DNA from: Betaproteobacteria bacterium
GTDB lineage: Bacteria; Pseudomonadota; Gammaproteobacteria; Burkholderiales; Rhodocyclaceae
Length of the DNA stretch: 47,088 nucleotides
Direction: 5' to 3'
NCBI GenBank assembly: GCA_016208425.1
Contig: JACQYA010000017.1
Location: forward strand, 1 to 47,088
The notes beneath the pieces were generated by a model. That model did not search any database and had not been told where the DNA came from. It was given only the letters and a program-made list of their open reading frames with translations. A program made the translations under genes and the position numbers. Positions 1 to 8,214 of the stretch are shown here, one piece after another. Positions within the stretch are counted from its first letter, which is position 1. Each line of letters starts with the position of its first letter.

Positions 1-1
1 C

Positions 2-763
2 GGCGCCATGCTCTCCGGGCGCGTTGCGGAGAAATACGGTCACGCCGGTCTGCCGGACGACACCATCCATATCCGGCTCAACGGAACGGCGGGCCAGAGC
101 TTCGGCGCACTGCTGGCGCGTGGCGTGACGATCGATCTGGTCGGCGAAGGCAACGATTACGTCGGCAAGGGATTGTCGGGCGGGCGCATCGTGGTGCGCC
201 CCAATGCCGGCTTCAGGGGCGAGACGACGGGCAATATCATCATCGGCAATACCGTGCTTTATGGCGCGACCGAGGGCGAGGCGTTCTTCTCCGGCGTCGG
301 CGGCGAGCGGTTCGCGGTGCGCAACTCGGGCGCCACAACCGTCGTCGAGGGCGTCGGCGATCATGGCTGCGAATACATGACCGGCGGTACCGTCGTCGTG
401 CTCGGCATGACCGGGCGCAACTTCGCGGCGGGGATGTCGGGGGGCGTCGCCTACGTGCTCGACGCCGAAGGCACCTTCGCGTCGCGTTGCAATATGGCGC
501 AAGTCGCGCTGGAAGCCATCGAAGGCGAGGAAGGCGGCGGCAATCCCGATCTTCGCCATCTCGGGCAGATCGACGAGCCAATGCTCAAAGGTCTCATCGA
601 GAAACACGCGCTATACACCGGCAGCGCCAGGGCGCGCGAGATCCTGTCCGACTGGGCGGACTATCGCGCGCGCTTCGTCAAGGTCATGCCTCACGAATAT
701 CGTCGCGCGCTCACCGAAATCGCTGCGAAGAAGGCGGACAAACAGCAACTGGAGGCTGCGTAA
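2..763 (+). CDS. gltB: Glutamate synthase large subunit, C-terminal part (5' end outside window)
   Basis: The open frame enters from the left edge and ends with TAA at 761-763, so only about 253 C-terminal residues are present. They form the glycine-rich right-handed beta-helix of the GltB alpha subunit: repeated G-x-x-G-G turns, [21 protein letters not shown] and [11 protein letters not shown] are all visible. In this enzyme family the beta-helix links the glutaminase and synthase domains that turn glutamine plus 2-oxoglutarate into two glutamates in the cytoplasm. The tail ([10 protein letters not shown] to the end) matches the usual C-terminus, so the 3' end is intact. gltD starts directly after the stop codon, the usual gltBD operon order. 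The catalytic N-terminal Cys and FMN/iron-sulfur domains lie outside the window. Confidence 0.95.
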   Translation, partial: GAMLSGRVAEKYGHAGLPDDTIHIRLNGTAGQSFGALLARGVTIDLVGEGNDYVGKGLSGGRIVVRPNAGFRGETTGNIIIGNTVLYGATEGEAFFSGVGGERFAVRNSGATTVVEGVGDHGCEYMTGGTVVVLGMTGRNFAAGMSGGVAYVLDAEGTFASRCNMAQVALEAIEGEEGGGNPDLRHLGQIDEPMLKGLIEKHALYTGSARAREILSDWADYRARFVKVMPHEYRRALTEIAAKKADKQQLEAA

Positions 764-1976
764 ATGGGAAAGCCGACTGGATTTATCGAGTATCAACGCC
801 TGTCCGAGTCTTATGAACCTGCCGGGTCGCGGTTGAAGCACTACCACGAGTTTGTCGCCACACTCAGCGACGAGCAGGCGGCAGTGCAAGGCGCGCGCTG
901 CATGGACTGTGGGATACCGTTCTGCAACAGCGGTTGCCCGGTCAACAACATCATTCCCGACTGGAACGACCTGGTTTATCAGGGCAAATGGGAACAGGCG
1001 CTGGCCGTCCTGCATCAGACCAACAACTTTCCCGACTTTACCGGCCGCATCTGTCCGGCGCCGTGCGAAGCGGCCTGTACGCTCAATTTCAACAGTGAGG
1101 CGGTAGGCATCAAGTCGATCGAGCATGCGATTGTCGACAAGGGCTGGGCGCAAGGCTGGATCGTTCCACAGCCAGCCAAGGTCAAGACCGGCAAGAAGGT
1201 CGCTATCGTCGGTTCCGGCCCGGCGGGCATGGCCGCCCGGTGGCGCGGAACAGCCACGCGATTTGTCCGTGCCGGGCAGGGAACTGGAAGGCGTCTATTA
1301 CGCGATGGATTTTTTGCCGCAACAGAACAAGGCCAACGCCGGCGACGCGCTGCCGAACCGGATCATGGCAACCGGCAAACACGTCGTGGTGATCGGCGGC
1401 GGCGACACCGGTTCGGACTGCGTTGGCACCGGCAATCGCCACGGAGCGCTCTCGGTCACACAGTTCGAGCTGATGCCGCAGCCGCCCGAGCGCGAGAACA
1501 AGGAATTGAACTGGCCTTACTGGCCGCTCAAGATGCGTACCTCTTCGTCGCATGAAGAAGGCTGCACGCGCGATTTCGCTGTCGCCACCAAAAAATTGAT
1601 TGCCGGAGAAGGTGCTGACAGCGGCAAGGTCAAAGCGCTGCAAGCCGTTCGCGTCGAGTGGAAGAACGGCCAGATGAGCGAGATCGCGGGCAGCGAATTC
1701 GAAGTCAAGGCCGATCTGGTATTTCTGGCGATGGGTTTCGTCGCGCCGGTCAAGCAGGGCTTGCTGGAGCAGCTGGCGGTCGAACTCGATGCGCGCAACA
1801 ACGTCAAGGCGAGCACCGACGGAGCGGGCTGCTACGCGACCAGCGTGGCCAAGGTTTTTGCCGCCGGCGACATGCGCCGGGGGCAGTCGCTCGTGGTCTG
1901 GGCGATCCGCGAAGGCCGGCAATGCGCGCGCGAGGTCGACACTTTCCTGATGGGGTCGAGCACGCTGCCACGCTAG
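764..1976 (+). pseudogene. gltD: Glutamate synthase small subunit with internal deletion and frame break
   Basis: The NADPH/FAD subunit that supplies electrons to GltB. The N-terminal part (764 to about 1237) is normal: the iron-sulfur cysteine cluster [14 protein letters not shown], the second cysteine group CPAPCEAAC, and the FAD-binding [13 protein letters not shown]. Directly after GMAA the frame carries no recognisable sequence, while a second frame starts at about 1239 with GGAEQPRDL and runs to the stop at 1974-1976, including the NADPH site [13 protein letters not shown] and the FAD site [12 protein letters not shown]. The two parts total about 404 residues, against roughly 480 usual for the family. 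Some 80-95 residues of the FAD domain are therefore missing and the frame changes at 1237-1239. This would destroy function. Either it is a real deletion or an assembly error; I cannot tell which from sequence alone. Confidence 0.85.
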
Positions 1977-1998
1977 CCGTTGCCCTCGCGTCACAAAA

Positions 1999-2025
1999 CC
2001 CTCCGCCCGGCGGTCTGGTGGGGGG
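1999..2025 (+). terminator. Candidate intrinsic terminator after gltBD
   Basis: CCCTCCGCC (1999-2007) pairs with GGTGGGGGG (2017-2025) over nine pairs including two G-U, around a 9-nt loop. It is preceded by AAAA and followed by CTTTAG, so the U tract is short. It lies 23 nt after the gltD stop codon. It is moderately convincing as the end of the gltBD transcript. Confidence 0.5.
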
Positions 2026-2084
2026 CTTTAGCTGACGGATGACGGCTATGGCAAAGTAAGCGCTGGCGCGATGGAGAAGGGAAA

Positions 2085-2819
2085 ATGAATCCAGAACTGC
2101 AAAACCCGCTGCACGTTGCCGCCTTCCCGGATGCGCTCGACCCTTACATGCTGATCGTGCTGTCGATTGTCGTGGTGGCCGGTTTGCTGGGGGGGATGGC
2201 CAATTATTTTCTCAGCGACCGGCTGCCCGAGCTCGTGCGCAGGGATTGGGCGAAGTACCCGCTGCTCGGCGTCGTCGCCGCGCTCACCGTGCCGCTATTC
2301 CTCAACATGATATCGAGCAACCTGCTCGAAACGGCACGCACCCGCCCGGCGGATCTCTTCGTGTTCACCGGGTTTTGCCTGATCTACGTCATCGCTTCGC
2401 GGCGCCTGTTCGAGAACGTTGCCGGCAAGCTGCTCACGCAGGTCGACCAGATCAAACGCGAGGTCAAGCAGATCAAGCAGCAGCAGGAAATGCCGAGAGA
2501 GCCGCGCGAAGACCCCCTCCCGGCCACCGAAACGCACGCCGGAGGCGCCAAACCCGACCCCGTCAAAGAATCTCTTTCGTATGACGATATCGAGATTTTG
2601 CGCGCGCTCGACGAGGAGAACTACGTTTACGGCAATTTCGTCGGCCTCACCGAAAAAACCGGCCTGAGCCGCGACCTGCTCGGCACGCGCCTGATCGTGC
2701 TGAGAAATTTCGGTATCATCGAGACCCGGATCAACGAAAGAAACGTTCTGCACTGGTTTGTTTCCGGCAAGGGTCGGCAGTTGCTCAACGATTTTCTCGC
2801 CGGACGGATGATCGCCTGA
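2085..2819 (+). CDS. Three-TM membrane protein with winged-helix-like tail (YEATS-associated type)
   Basis: A 244-residue protein with a good Shine-Dalgarno (GAGAAGGG) before the ATG. Three hydrophobic segments are visible at about residues 20-42, 60-80 and 92-110, then a charged coiled-coil stretch ([17 protein letters not shown]), a proline-rich linker, and a C-terminal domain of about 80 residues ([13 protein letters not shown] to the end) that looks like a winged helix. The layout resembles proteins annotated as YEATS-associated helix-containing or YEATS-like-associating three-TM, which normally accompany a YEATS-like partner in predicted signalling or conflict systems. I identify the family from memory of its layout and did not search it. 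No YEATS domain is seen nearby, and the neighbours are housekeeping genes. Function unknown. Confidence 0.6.
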   Translation: MNPELQNPLHVAAFPDALDPYMLIVLSIVVVAGLLGGMANYFLSDRLPELVRRDWAKYPLLGVVAALTVPLFLNMISSNLLETARTRPADLFVFTGFCLIYVIASRRLFENVAGKLLTQVDQIKREVKQIKQQQEMPREPREDPLPATETHAGGAKPDPVKESLSYDDIEILRALDEENYVYGNFVGLTEKTGLSRDLLGTRLIVLRNFGIIETRINERNVLHWFVSGKGRQLLNDFLAGRMIA

Positions 2820-2845
2820 CCCCCCAGAACCTATTGCGACAACCC

Positions 2846-4204
2846 ATGAATATCGTCATCCTCGCCGCCGGCCAGGGAAAGCGCATGCATTCCCACCTGC
2901 CGAAAGTCCTTCATCCGCTGGCCGGCAAACCGCTGGTTTCGCACGTTATCGGCACCGCGCGCCATCTTTTGCCGGAGCGCCTTTGTCTGGTCTACGGCCA
3001 CGGGGGCGATGCGGTGCGCGCTTCTCTCGACGCGCCCGACCTGGCTTGGGCGCAGCAGGAACCGCAGCTCGGCACCGGCCACGCGGTGATGCAGGCTTTG
3101 CCGCATCTGGCGCAGGAGGTGCCGACTCTGATCCTGTACGGCGACGTGCCGCTGATCCGGGCCGAGACGCTGAACGGGTTGCTGCATGCCGCGCAGGAAG
3201 GTCTCGCCATCCTGACCGTCAAGCTCGCCGATCCTGCAGGTTACGGCCGCATCGTGCGCGATGCGGCCGGTGGGGTAGCGCGCATCGTCGAGCAGAAGGA
3301 CGCAACTGCGGCGGAACGCCAGATTTGCGAAGTCAATACCGGCATCATGGCGCTGCCGACGGCGCGCCTGGGCGAATGGCTGGGCAGGCTTTCCAACGAT
3401 AACGCGCAGCAGGAGTATTACCTGACCGACGTGATCGGCCTGGCGGTCGCCGCCGGCGTGACGATCCGCACGGTGCACCCGCAAAGCGATTGGGAGGTGC
3501 TCGGCGTCAACAGCAAGGTGCAGCTTGCCGAGCTTGAGCGCATCGCCCAGCGCCTGAACGCCACCCGGCTGATGGAACAGGGTGTACGCCTCGCCGACCC
3601 GGCGCGCCTGGACGTGCGCGGCGGGCTGGAGTGCGGGCGGGATGTGTTCATCGACGTGAACTGCGTTTTCGAGGGCAAGGTCGTGCTGGAGGAAGCCGCC
3701 GAAGTCGGCCCCCACTGCGTGCTGAAGAACGCCCGCATCGGCGCCGGGGCGCGGATCAACGCCTTCAGCCACATCGAGGATGCGGTGGTCGGACCGGACA
3801 GCGTGATCGGCCCCTTTGCCCGCCTGCGGCCGGGAACCGAGCTGGGCGCCGGCGTGCATGTCGGGAACTTCGTCGAAATCAAGAACAGCCGCATCGCGGC
3901 CAAGTCCAAAGCCAATCACCTCGCCTACATCGGCGACGCCACGGTCGGCAGCCGCGTCAACGTCGGCGCCGGAACGATCACCTGCAACTACGACGGCGCA
4001 AACAAGTTTCGCACGATCATCGGGGACGACGTGTTCATCGGTTCCGACACCCAGCTCGTGGCGCCCGTCGTGGTCGGCCGTGGCGCGACGCTGGGCGCCG
4101 GCACGACGCTGACGCGCGATGCGCCGCCCGATACCCTGACCCTCTCGCGCGCCCGGCAAATCTCCGTCGCCGGCTGGAAGCGGCCGGAAAAACTTAAAAA
4201 GTGA
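2846..4204 (+). CDS. glmU: Bifunctional GlmU (GlcNAc-1-P uridyltransferase / GlcN-1-P acetyltransferase)
   Basis: Makes UDP-GlcNAc for peptidoglycan and LPS: acetylates glucosamine-1-phosphate with acetyl-CoA, then transfers UMP. It is 452 residues, the normal length. The N-terminal pyrophosphorylase fold opens with the nucleotide loop LAAGQGKRM and has the metal-site YGDVPL. From about residue 250 the chain is a left-handed beta-helix of hexapeptide repeats, and [14 protein letters not shown] carries the expected catalytic His (about residue 358). ATG 2846 is chosen over an in-frame TTG at 2834 because MNIVILAAG is the standard N-terminus. No clear Shine-Dalgarno is visible. glmS follows 7 nt downstream, so the two are almost certainly co-transcribed and supply successive steps of one pathway. 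Confidence 0.97.
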   Translation: MNIVILAAGQGKRMHSHLPKVLHPLAGKPLVSHVIGTARHLLPERLCLVYGHGGDAVRASLDAPDLAWAQQEPQLGTGHAVMQALPHLAQEVPTLILYGDVPLIRAETLNGLLHAAQEGLAILTVKLADPAGYGRIVRDAAGGVARIVEQKDATAAERQICEVNTGIMALPTARLGEWLGRLSNDNAQQEYYLTDVIGLAVAAGVTIRTVHPQSDWEVLGVNSKVQLAELERIAQRLNATRLMEQGVRLADPARLDVRGGLECGRDVFIDVNCVFEGKVVLEEAAEVGPHCVLKNARIGAGARINAFSHIEDAVVGPDSVIGPFARLRPGTELGAGVHVGNFVEIKNSRIAAKSKANHLAYIGDATVGSRVNVGAGTITCNYDGANKFRTIIGDDVFIGSDTQLVAPVVVGRGATLGAGTTLTRDAPPDTLTLSRARQISVAGWKRPEKLKK

Positions 4205-4211
4205 TCAGAAT

Positions 4212-6047
4212 ATGTGTGGCATCGTAGCTGCGGTCGCCGGCCGCAATATCGCCGCAGTGCTCCTCGAGGGTCTGCGCAAACTCGAATATCGCGGCTACGA
4301 TTCGGCCGGCCTGGCGCTGGTCAACGGGGAGGGGTTGCAGCGCCTGCGCGCCGTGGGCCGCGTTGCCGAACTCACGGCGCAAGTCGAGAAGACCCGGGCT
4401 GCCGGCGACACCGGCATCGCGCATACGCGCTGGGCGACGCACGGCGTGCCTTCGGAACGCAACGCCCACCCGCATGTTTCGGGCGCAGCCGGTCTTGCCG
4501 TGGTGCACAACGGCATTATCGAAAACCACGAAGCGCTACGCTCCCGATTGGTGGCCGCAGGCTACGAATTTACTTCCGATACCGACACGGAAGTCATCGC
4601 CCACCTGATCGCGCTGGAGCTGAAAAGCACCGGCGACTTCTTTGCCGCCGTGCGACGTTCGGTTTCACAATTGCGGGGCGCTTACGCGATCGCCGTGCTG
4701 CGCGAGAGCGATCCCGATAAAGTCGTCGTCGCACGCCAGGGTTCCCCGCTGCTGCTTGGTCTGGGCGAGGACGGCAGCTACGCGGCATCCGACGCTTCCG
4801 CGTTGCTCCAGGTGACGCGCCGCATCGTCTATCTCGACAACGGCGACTGCGCCGAGCTGACACGCGGACATTGCCGCATCACGCGCGTCGATGGCACCCC
4901 GGTCGAGCGGCCGGAAACCGAGTCCCGCCTGTCGGCCGATGCCGTCGAGCTGGGCCGCTACCGCCACTACATGCAAAAGGAAATCTTCGAGCAGCCGGTG
5001 GCGCTGTCCAACACGCTGGAGATGCTCGGCACCGCCCACAGCATCCAGCCGGGTTTGATGGGCGCCAATGCCCGGGCGCTGCTCGCCGACGTTCGCCAGG
5101 TGCTGATTATCGCCTGCGGCACCAGCTATCACGCCGGCCTGGTCGCCCGCTACTGGCTCGAAGCGATTGCCGGCGTCCCGTGCAGCGTCGAAGTCGCCAG
5201 CGAATACCGTTACCGCGACTCGGTTCCCGACCCGCAAACGCTGGTCGTCACCATCTCGCAGTCCGGCGAGACGGCCGACACACTGGCCGCGCTGCAACAC
5301 GCCAAGGCTCTCGGCATGACGCGCACGCTGACCATCTGCAATGTGCCCGAATCCTCGCTGGTGCGTGAAACCGCGTTGCGCTTCATTACCCGTGCCGGCC
5401 CCGAAATCGGCGTTGCTTCGACCAAGGCCTTCACCACGCAACTTGCAGCCCTCTACCTGCTGACGCTGGTTCTCGCCAAACTACGAGGCCGCCTTAGCGA
5501 GCAAGCGGAAACTGCCGAGCTGGAGTTGTTGCGCCATCTGCCGATCGCCGTTGCCAAGGTGCTGGAGCTTGAACCATGGATTCGCGACTGGTCAGAGCGC
5601 TTTGCGATGAAGCAGCACGCCCTTTTCCTGGGGCGTGGGCTGCACTATCCGATCGCGCTGGAAGGCGCGCTGAAGCTGAAAGAGCTCTCCTATATCCACG
5701 CCGAAGCCTATCCAGCAGGGGAACTGAAGCACGGCCCTCTGGCGCTGGTGGACCGCGAAATGCCGGTGATCGCGGTCGCACCGAACGACGCGCTGCTCGA
5801 AAAGCTGAAATCCAATCTGCAGGAAGTCCGTGCGCGCGGCGGCGAACTGTACGTGTTTGCCGACGCCGACAGCGAGATTGCCGAGTCGGACGGCGTGCAC
5901 GTGCTGCGCCTGCCCGAGCACTACGGCGCGCTGTCGGCCCTGCTGCATGTGGTGCCGCTGCAACTGCTGGCGTATCACGTCGCGCTGGTGCGCGGCACGG
6001 ACGTGGATAAGCCGCGCAATCTGGCGAAGTCGGTGACCGTCGAGTAG
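4212..6047 (+). CDS. glmS: Glutamine--fructose-6-phosphate aminotransferase (isomerizing)
   Basis: The first committed step to amino sugars: glutamine plus fructose-6-phosphate give glucosamine-6-phosphate in the cytoplasm. It has 611 residues, full length. Cys2 in [10 protein letters not shown] is the N-terminal nucleophile of the glutaminase domain; [16 protein letters not shown] and HNGIIEN are its usual active-site segments. Two SIS sugar-isomerase domains follow, with [11 protein letters not shown] and STKAFTTQ, and the chain ends with KSVTVE as in other GlmS proteins. It lies 7 nt after glmU. No glmS ribozyme is possible in this short gap, in keeping with a proteobacterial gene. Confidence 0.98.
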   Translation: MCGIVAAVAGRNIAAVLLEGLRKLEYRGYDSAGLALVNGEGLQRLRAVGRVAELTAQVEKTRAAGDTGIAHTRWATHGVPSERNAHPHVSGAAGLAVVHNGIIENHEALRSRLVAAGYEFTSDTDTEVIAHLIALELKSTGDFFAAVRRSVSQLRGAYAIAVLRESDPDKVVVARQGSPLLLGLGEDGSYAASDASALLQVTRRIVYLDNGDCAELTRGHCRITRVDGTPVERPETESRLSADAVELGRYRHYMQKEIFEQPVALSNTLEMLGTAHSIQPGLMGANARALLADVRQVLIIACGTSYHAGLVARYWLEAIAGVPCSVEVASEYRYRDSVPDPQTLVVTISQSGETADTLAALQHAKALGMTRTLTICNVPESSLVRETALRFITRAGPEIGVASTKAFTTQLAALYLLTLVLAKLRGRLSEQAETAELELLRHLPIAVAKVLELEPWIRDWSERFAMKQHALFLGRGLHYPIALEGALKLKELSYIHAEAYPAGELKHGPLALVDREMPVIAVAPNDALLEKLKSNLQEVRARGGELYVFADADSEIAESDGVHVLRLPEHYGALSALLHVVPLQLLAYHVALVRGTDVDKPRNLAKSVTVE

Positions 6048-6076
6048 TTGCCTTGCCGGGGCTATCGGTAGGGTGT

Positions 6077-6829
6077 ATGAACCCGCGATCCGTCGTCCGT
6101 AGCATCTTGCCGGCGCTGGCTGCGGCAACTCTCGCCGCCTGCGCTCCCATGCCCCGGGGATCGACGGAGGGCGCCATCTGGTATCCCTCACCCAACTTCG
6201 ACCAGCGCCGGCCCAACTTCGTGATCCTGCACCATACGACGAACGACAATGCGGCCCGGGCCTTGCGCACACTGTCCGACCCGCGCCGGGAAGTCAGCGC
6301 ACACTATCTCATCGGGCGCGACGGCACGACCTATCAATTGGTCGACGAGATCTCCCGCGCCTGGCATGCCGGCGAGTCGTGGTGGGGAGGCGTCGCCGAT
6401 CTCAACTCGGCTTCGCTAGGCATCGAACTCGACAACACCGGCGACGAGGAATTCGGCGAAGCACAAATTGATGCCCTGCTCGTGCTGCTCGGCCGCCTGC
6501 GCGCCCGTTACCGTATCCCGGCGGCGAATATCCTGGGGCACGGCGATATCGCCCCGACGCGCAAGATCGACCCCAGCCACCGGTTTCCCTGGAACAGGCT
6601 GGCAGCCGGCGGCTTCGGCCTGTGGTGCGACAGTTCTTCACCCGATCCGGCGCCCGAGGGTTTCGATTCGACGCTGGCCTTGCAGGCGCTGGGTTACGAT
6701 GTTTCGTCGCCGGACGCGGCGCGGCAGGCTTTCAGGCGGCATTTTGCCGCTAGCGATGAGAACGGCGAATTGAGCGCCGACGAACTGGCCCGCTTGCTGT
6801 GTCTGGTTCGGAAAAAAGGCCGCCGCTGA
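6077..6829 (+). CDS. amiD: Lipoprotein N-acetylmuramoyl-L-alanine amidase, AmiD-like
   Basis: A predicted 250-residue outer-membrane lipoprotein that cleaves the amide bond between MurNAc and the stem peptide. The signal peptide runs to a lipobox LAAC with the lipidated Cys22. The amidase_2 domain follows: FVILHHTTND holds a zinc His (residues 52-53), and GHGDIAPTRKIDPSHRFPW near residue 160 holds the second zinc His and a catalytic-region Lys. The C-terminal 60 residues (FDSTLALQALGYD onward) resemble a small peptidoglycan-binding domain. ATG 6077 has GGTAGGG just upstream; an earlier TTG at 6053 would put eight non-signal residues before the signal sequence. It lies 29 nt after glmS, so could be read from the same transcript and act in wall recycling. 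Confidence 0.85.
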   Translation: MNPRSVVRSILPALAAATLAACAPMPRGSTEGAIWYPSPNFDQRRPNFVILHHTTNDNAARALRTLSDPRREVSAHYLIGRDGTTYQLVDEISRAWHAGESWWGGVADLNSASLGIELDNTGDEEFGEAQIDALLVLLGRLRARYRIPAANILGHGDIAPTRKIDPSHRFPWNRLAAGGFGLWCDSSSPDPAPEGFDSTLALQALGYDVSSPDAARQAFRRHFAASDENGELSADELARLLCLVRKKGRR

Positions 6830-6868
6830 CCCGGACAACCCGTTTCGACATTTCGGAGAGGAGATCAC

Positions 6869-8008
6869 ATGCCCGACGGCAGTTCACGTATTGTTATTCT
6901 GGGCGCTGGCTTTGCCGCGCTTTCCTCCGCCCGCGAGCTGCGGCGCCGCGCCCCCGGAGCCGCGATCACGCTGCTCGCGCCGAAGGCGGAGTTCGTCTAT
7001 TTACCGAGCCTGATCTGGGTTCCGCCGGGTATACGCCAAGGCAGCGACCTGGTTATCCCGCTCGACCGCTTTCTGCAACGCCATCGGTTAAGCCATCGCC
7101 CATGCACGGTAACGGGCCTGAGAAATGGCGGCCGCACCGTGCTGACCGATCAGGGAGAAGTCGAAAACGATGCCCTGATGATTGCCAGCGGCGCACGTTT
7201 CCTGAAAGCCATGCCGGGCATCGAGCACGCGCTGACCCTGTGCGAGGGGGTCGCTTCGGCCGAGGCCATAGGCAAGCGTTTGCGCGAAATGGGGGGAGGG
7301 CATGTCGCTTTCGGTTTCGGCGGTAATCCGAAGGAGCCTTCCGCGATGCGCGGCGGCCCGATGTTCGAGCTGCTGTTCGGCGTCGATACCTGGTTGCGCC
7401 AGCAGGGCAAGCGCGACCGGTTTCACCTCACTTTTTTCAACGCCGCAGCGGAACCGGGCAAGCGCTTGGGTGAAAAAGCCGTTTCCGGGCTGCTCGCCGA
7501 AATGAAAAGGCGGGGCGTCGAGACGCACCTTGGGCACAAGATTCAAGGTTTTTCGAGTACTGCGGTAAGCACCGAAGCCGGCGACCTGCCTGCCGACCTG
7601 ATTCTCTTCATGCCCGGCCTGTCCGGCCCGGACTGGGCCGCCAACAGCGAACTGCCGTTGTCCGCGGGCGGGTTTTTCCAGGCCGACGAGTTTTGTCGCG
7701 TAGCGGGAACCGGGCGGGTCTTTGTCGCCGGCGACGCCGGCAGCTATCCGGGGCCAGACTGGCTGCCCAAGCAGGCGCACATGGCCGACCTGCAAGCCAA
7801 AGCGGCTGCCGAAAACCTGTTGCGCACACTGAACGGCCATCCGCCCAGCGCGCGCGCCAAACCCGAGCTGATCTGCATCGTCGACACCGTCGATGCCGGC
7901 ATGCTGGTCTATCGGGACGCCACGCGCAGCTGGCTGTTTCCCTCCTCGCAGATTTTCCACTGGGCCAAGCGCTTCTTCGAACGCCACTATCTGCGGGCGT
8001 TTCGCTGA
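6869..8008 (+). CDS. FAD-dependent oxidoreductase, sulfide:quinone reductase-like
   Basis: A 379-residue flavoprotein of the SQR/FCSD/NDH-2 superfamily, with a strong Shine-Dalgarno (GGAGAGGAG). FAD-binding motifs are VILGAGFAALSSA at the N-terminus, the ATG-like MIASGARF, and VFVAGDAGSYPG near residue 290. Of the three cysteines that SQR uses, C125 and a cysteine near residue 333 fall in plausible places. The central one, expected near residue 158, is missing (GNPKEPSAMRGGP). It is therefore unlikely to be a standard sulfide:quinone oxidoreductase, and the electron donor cannot be named. The C-terminus (FHWAKRFFERHYLRAF) is amphipathic, as in membrane-bound members. A PNPOx-like gene started 24 nt downstream before an island split it. 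Confidence 0.8.
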   Translation: MPDGSSRIVILGAGFAALSSARELRRRAPGAAITLLAPKAEFVYLPSLIWVPPGIRQGSDLVIPLDRFLQRHRLSHRPCTVTGLRNGGRTVLTDQGEVENDALMIASGARFLKAMPGIEHALTLCEGVASAEAIGKRLREMGGGHVAFGFGGNPKEPSAMRGGPMFELLFGVDTWLRQQGKRDRFHLTFFNAAAEPGKRLGEKAVSGLLAEMKRRGVETHLGHKIQGFSSTAVSTEAGDLPADLILFMPGLSGPDWAANSELPLSAGGFFQADEFCRVAGTGRVFVAGDAGSYPGPDWLPKQAHMADLQAKAAAENLLRTLNGHPPSARAKPELICIVDTVDAGMLVYRDATRSWLFPSSQIFHWAKRFFERHYLRAFR

Positions 8009-8032
8009 TCTGTTTCTTTCTGAAGGAAGCCG

Positions 8033-8191
8033 ATGCGTTCCCGCCACGATCTTGTTCTCGATCTCCTGCATAGCACCGGTGAAGCGGTTCTCGCTACCCA
8101 TTCACTGGCGATGCCGGGTTTCCCATTTGCCACGCACTTGCCGTTCGCATCCGATGCGAGGCATTGCCCGGTATTCCTATACACTTCCTGA
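8033..8191 (+). pseudogene. PNPOx-like FMN-binding protein, N-terminal half (split by island)
   Basis: ATG 8033 is preceded by GAAGGA. The 49 codons MRSRHDLVLDLLHSTG through RHCPVFL read as the start of a small split-barrel FMN protein of the pyridoxamine 5'-phosphate oxidase / HugZ type. Typical points are the early helix, ATHS strand and GFPFATHLPFA. After the CTA codon at 8177-8179 the frame runs three codons into island DNA and stops. The rest of the protein resumes at 16587 (V-P-E-L-A-E-H-T-Q). Joined at the shared TATTCCTA, the two halves give a continuous frame of about 155 codons. The gene sat directly behind the flavoprotein gene ending at 8008, so the two were probably one operon. 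Confidence 0.85.
8172..8179 (+). repeat. Left 8-bp direct repeat TATTCCTA flanking the defence island
   Basis: The last eight bases of the left half of the split PNPOx-like gene. The same octamer occurs at 16579-16586, where the right half resumes in the same codon phase. Only these eight bases are shared; the sequence on either side differs. It is either a target duplication or an attachment-site core. Confidence 0.8.
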
Positions 8192-8214
8192 CTGTTTCAG
8201 CACACAAGACACCT

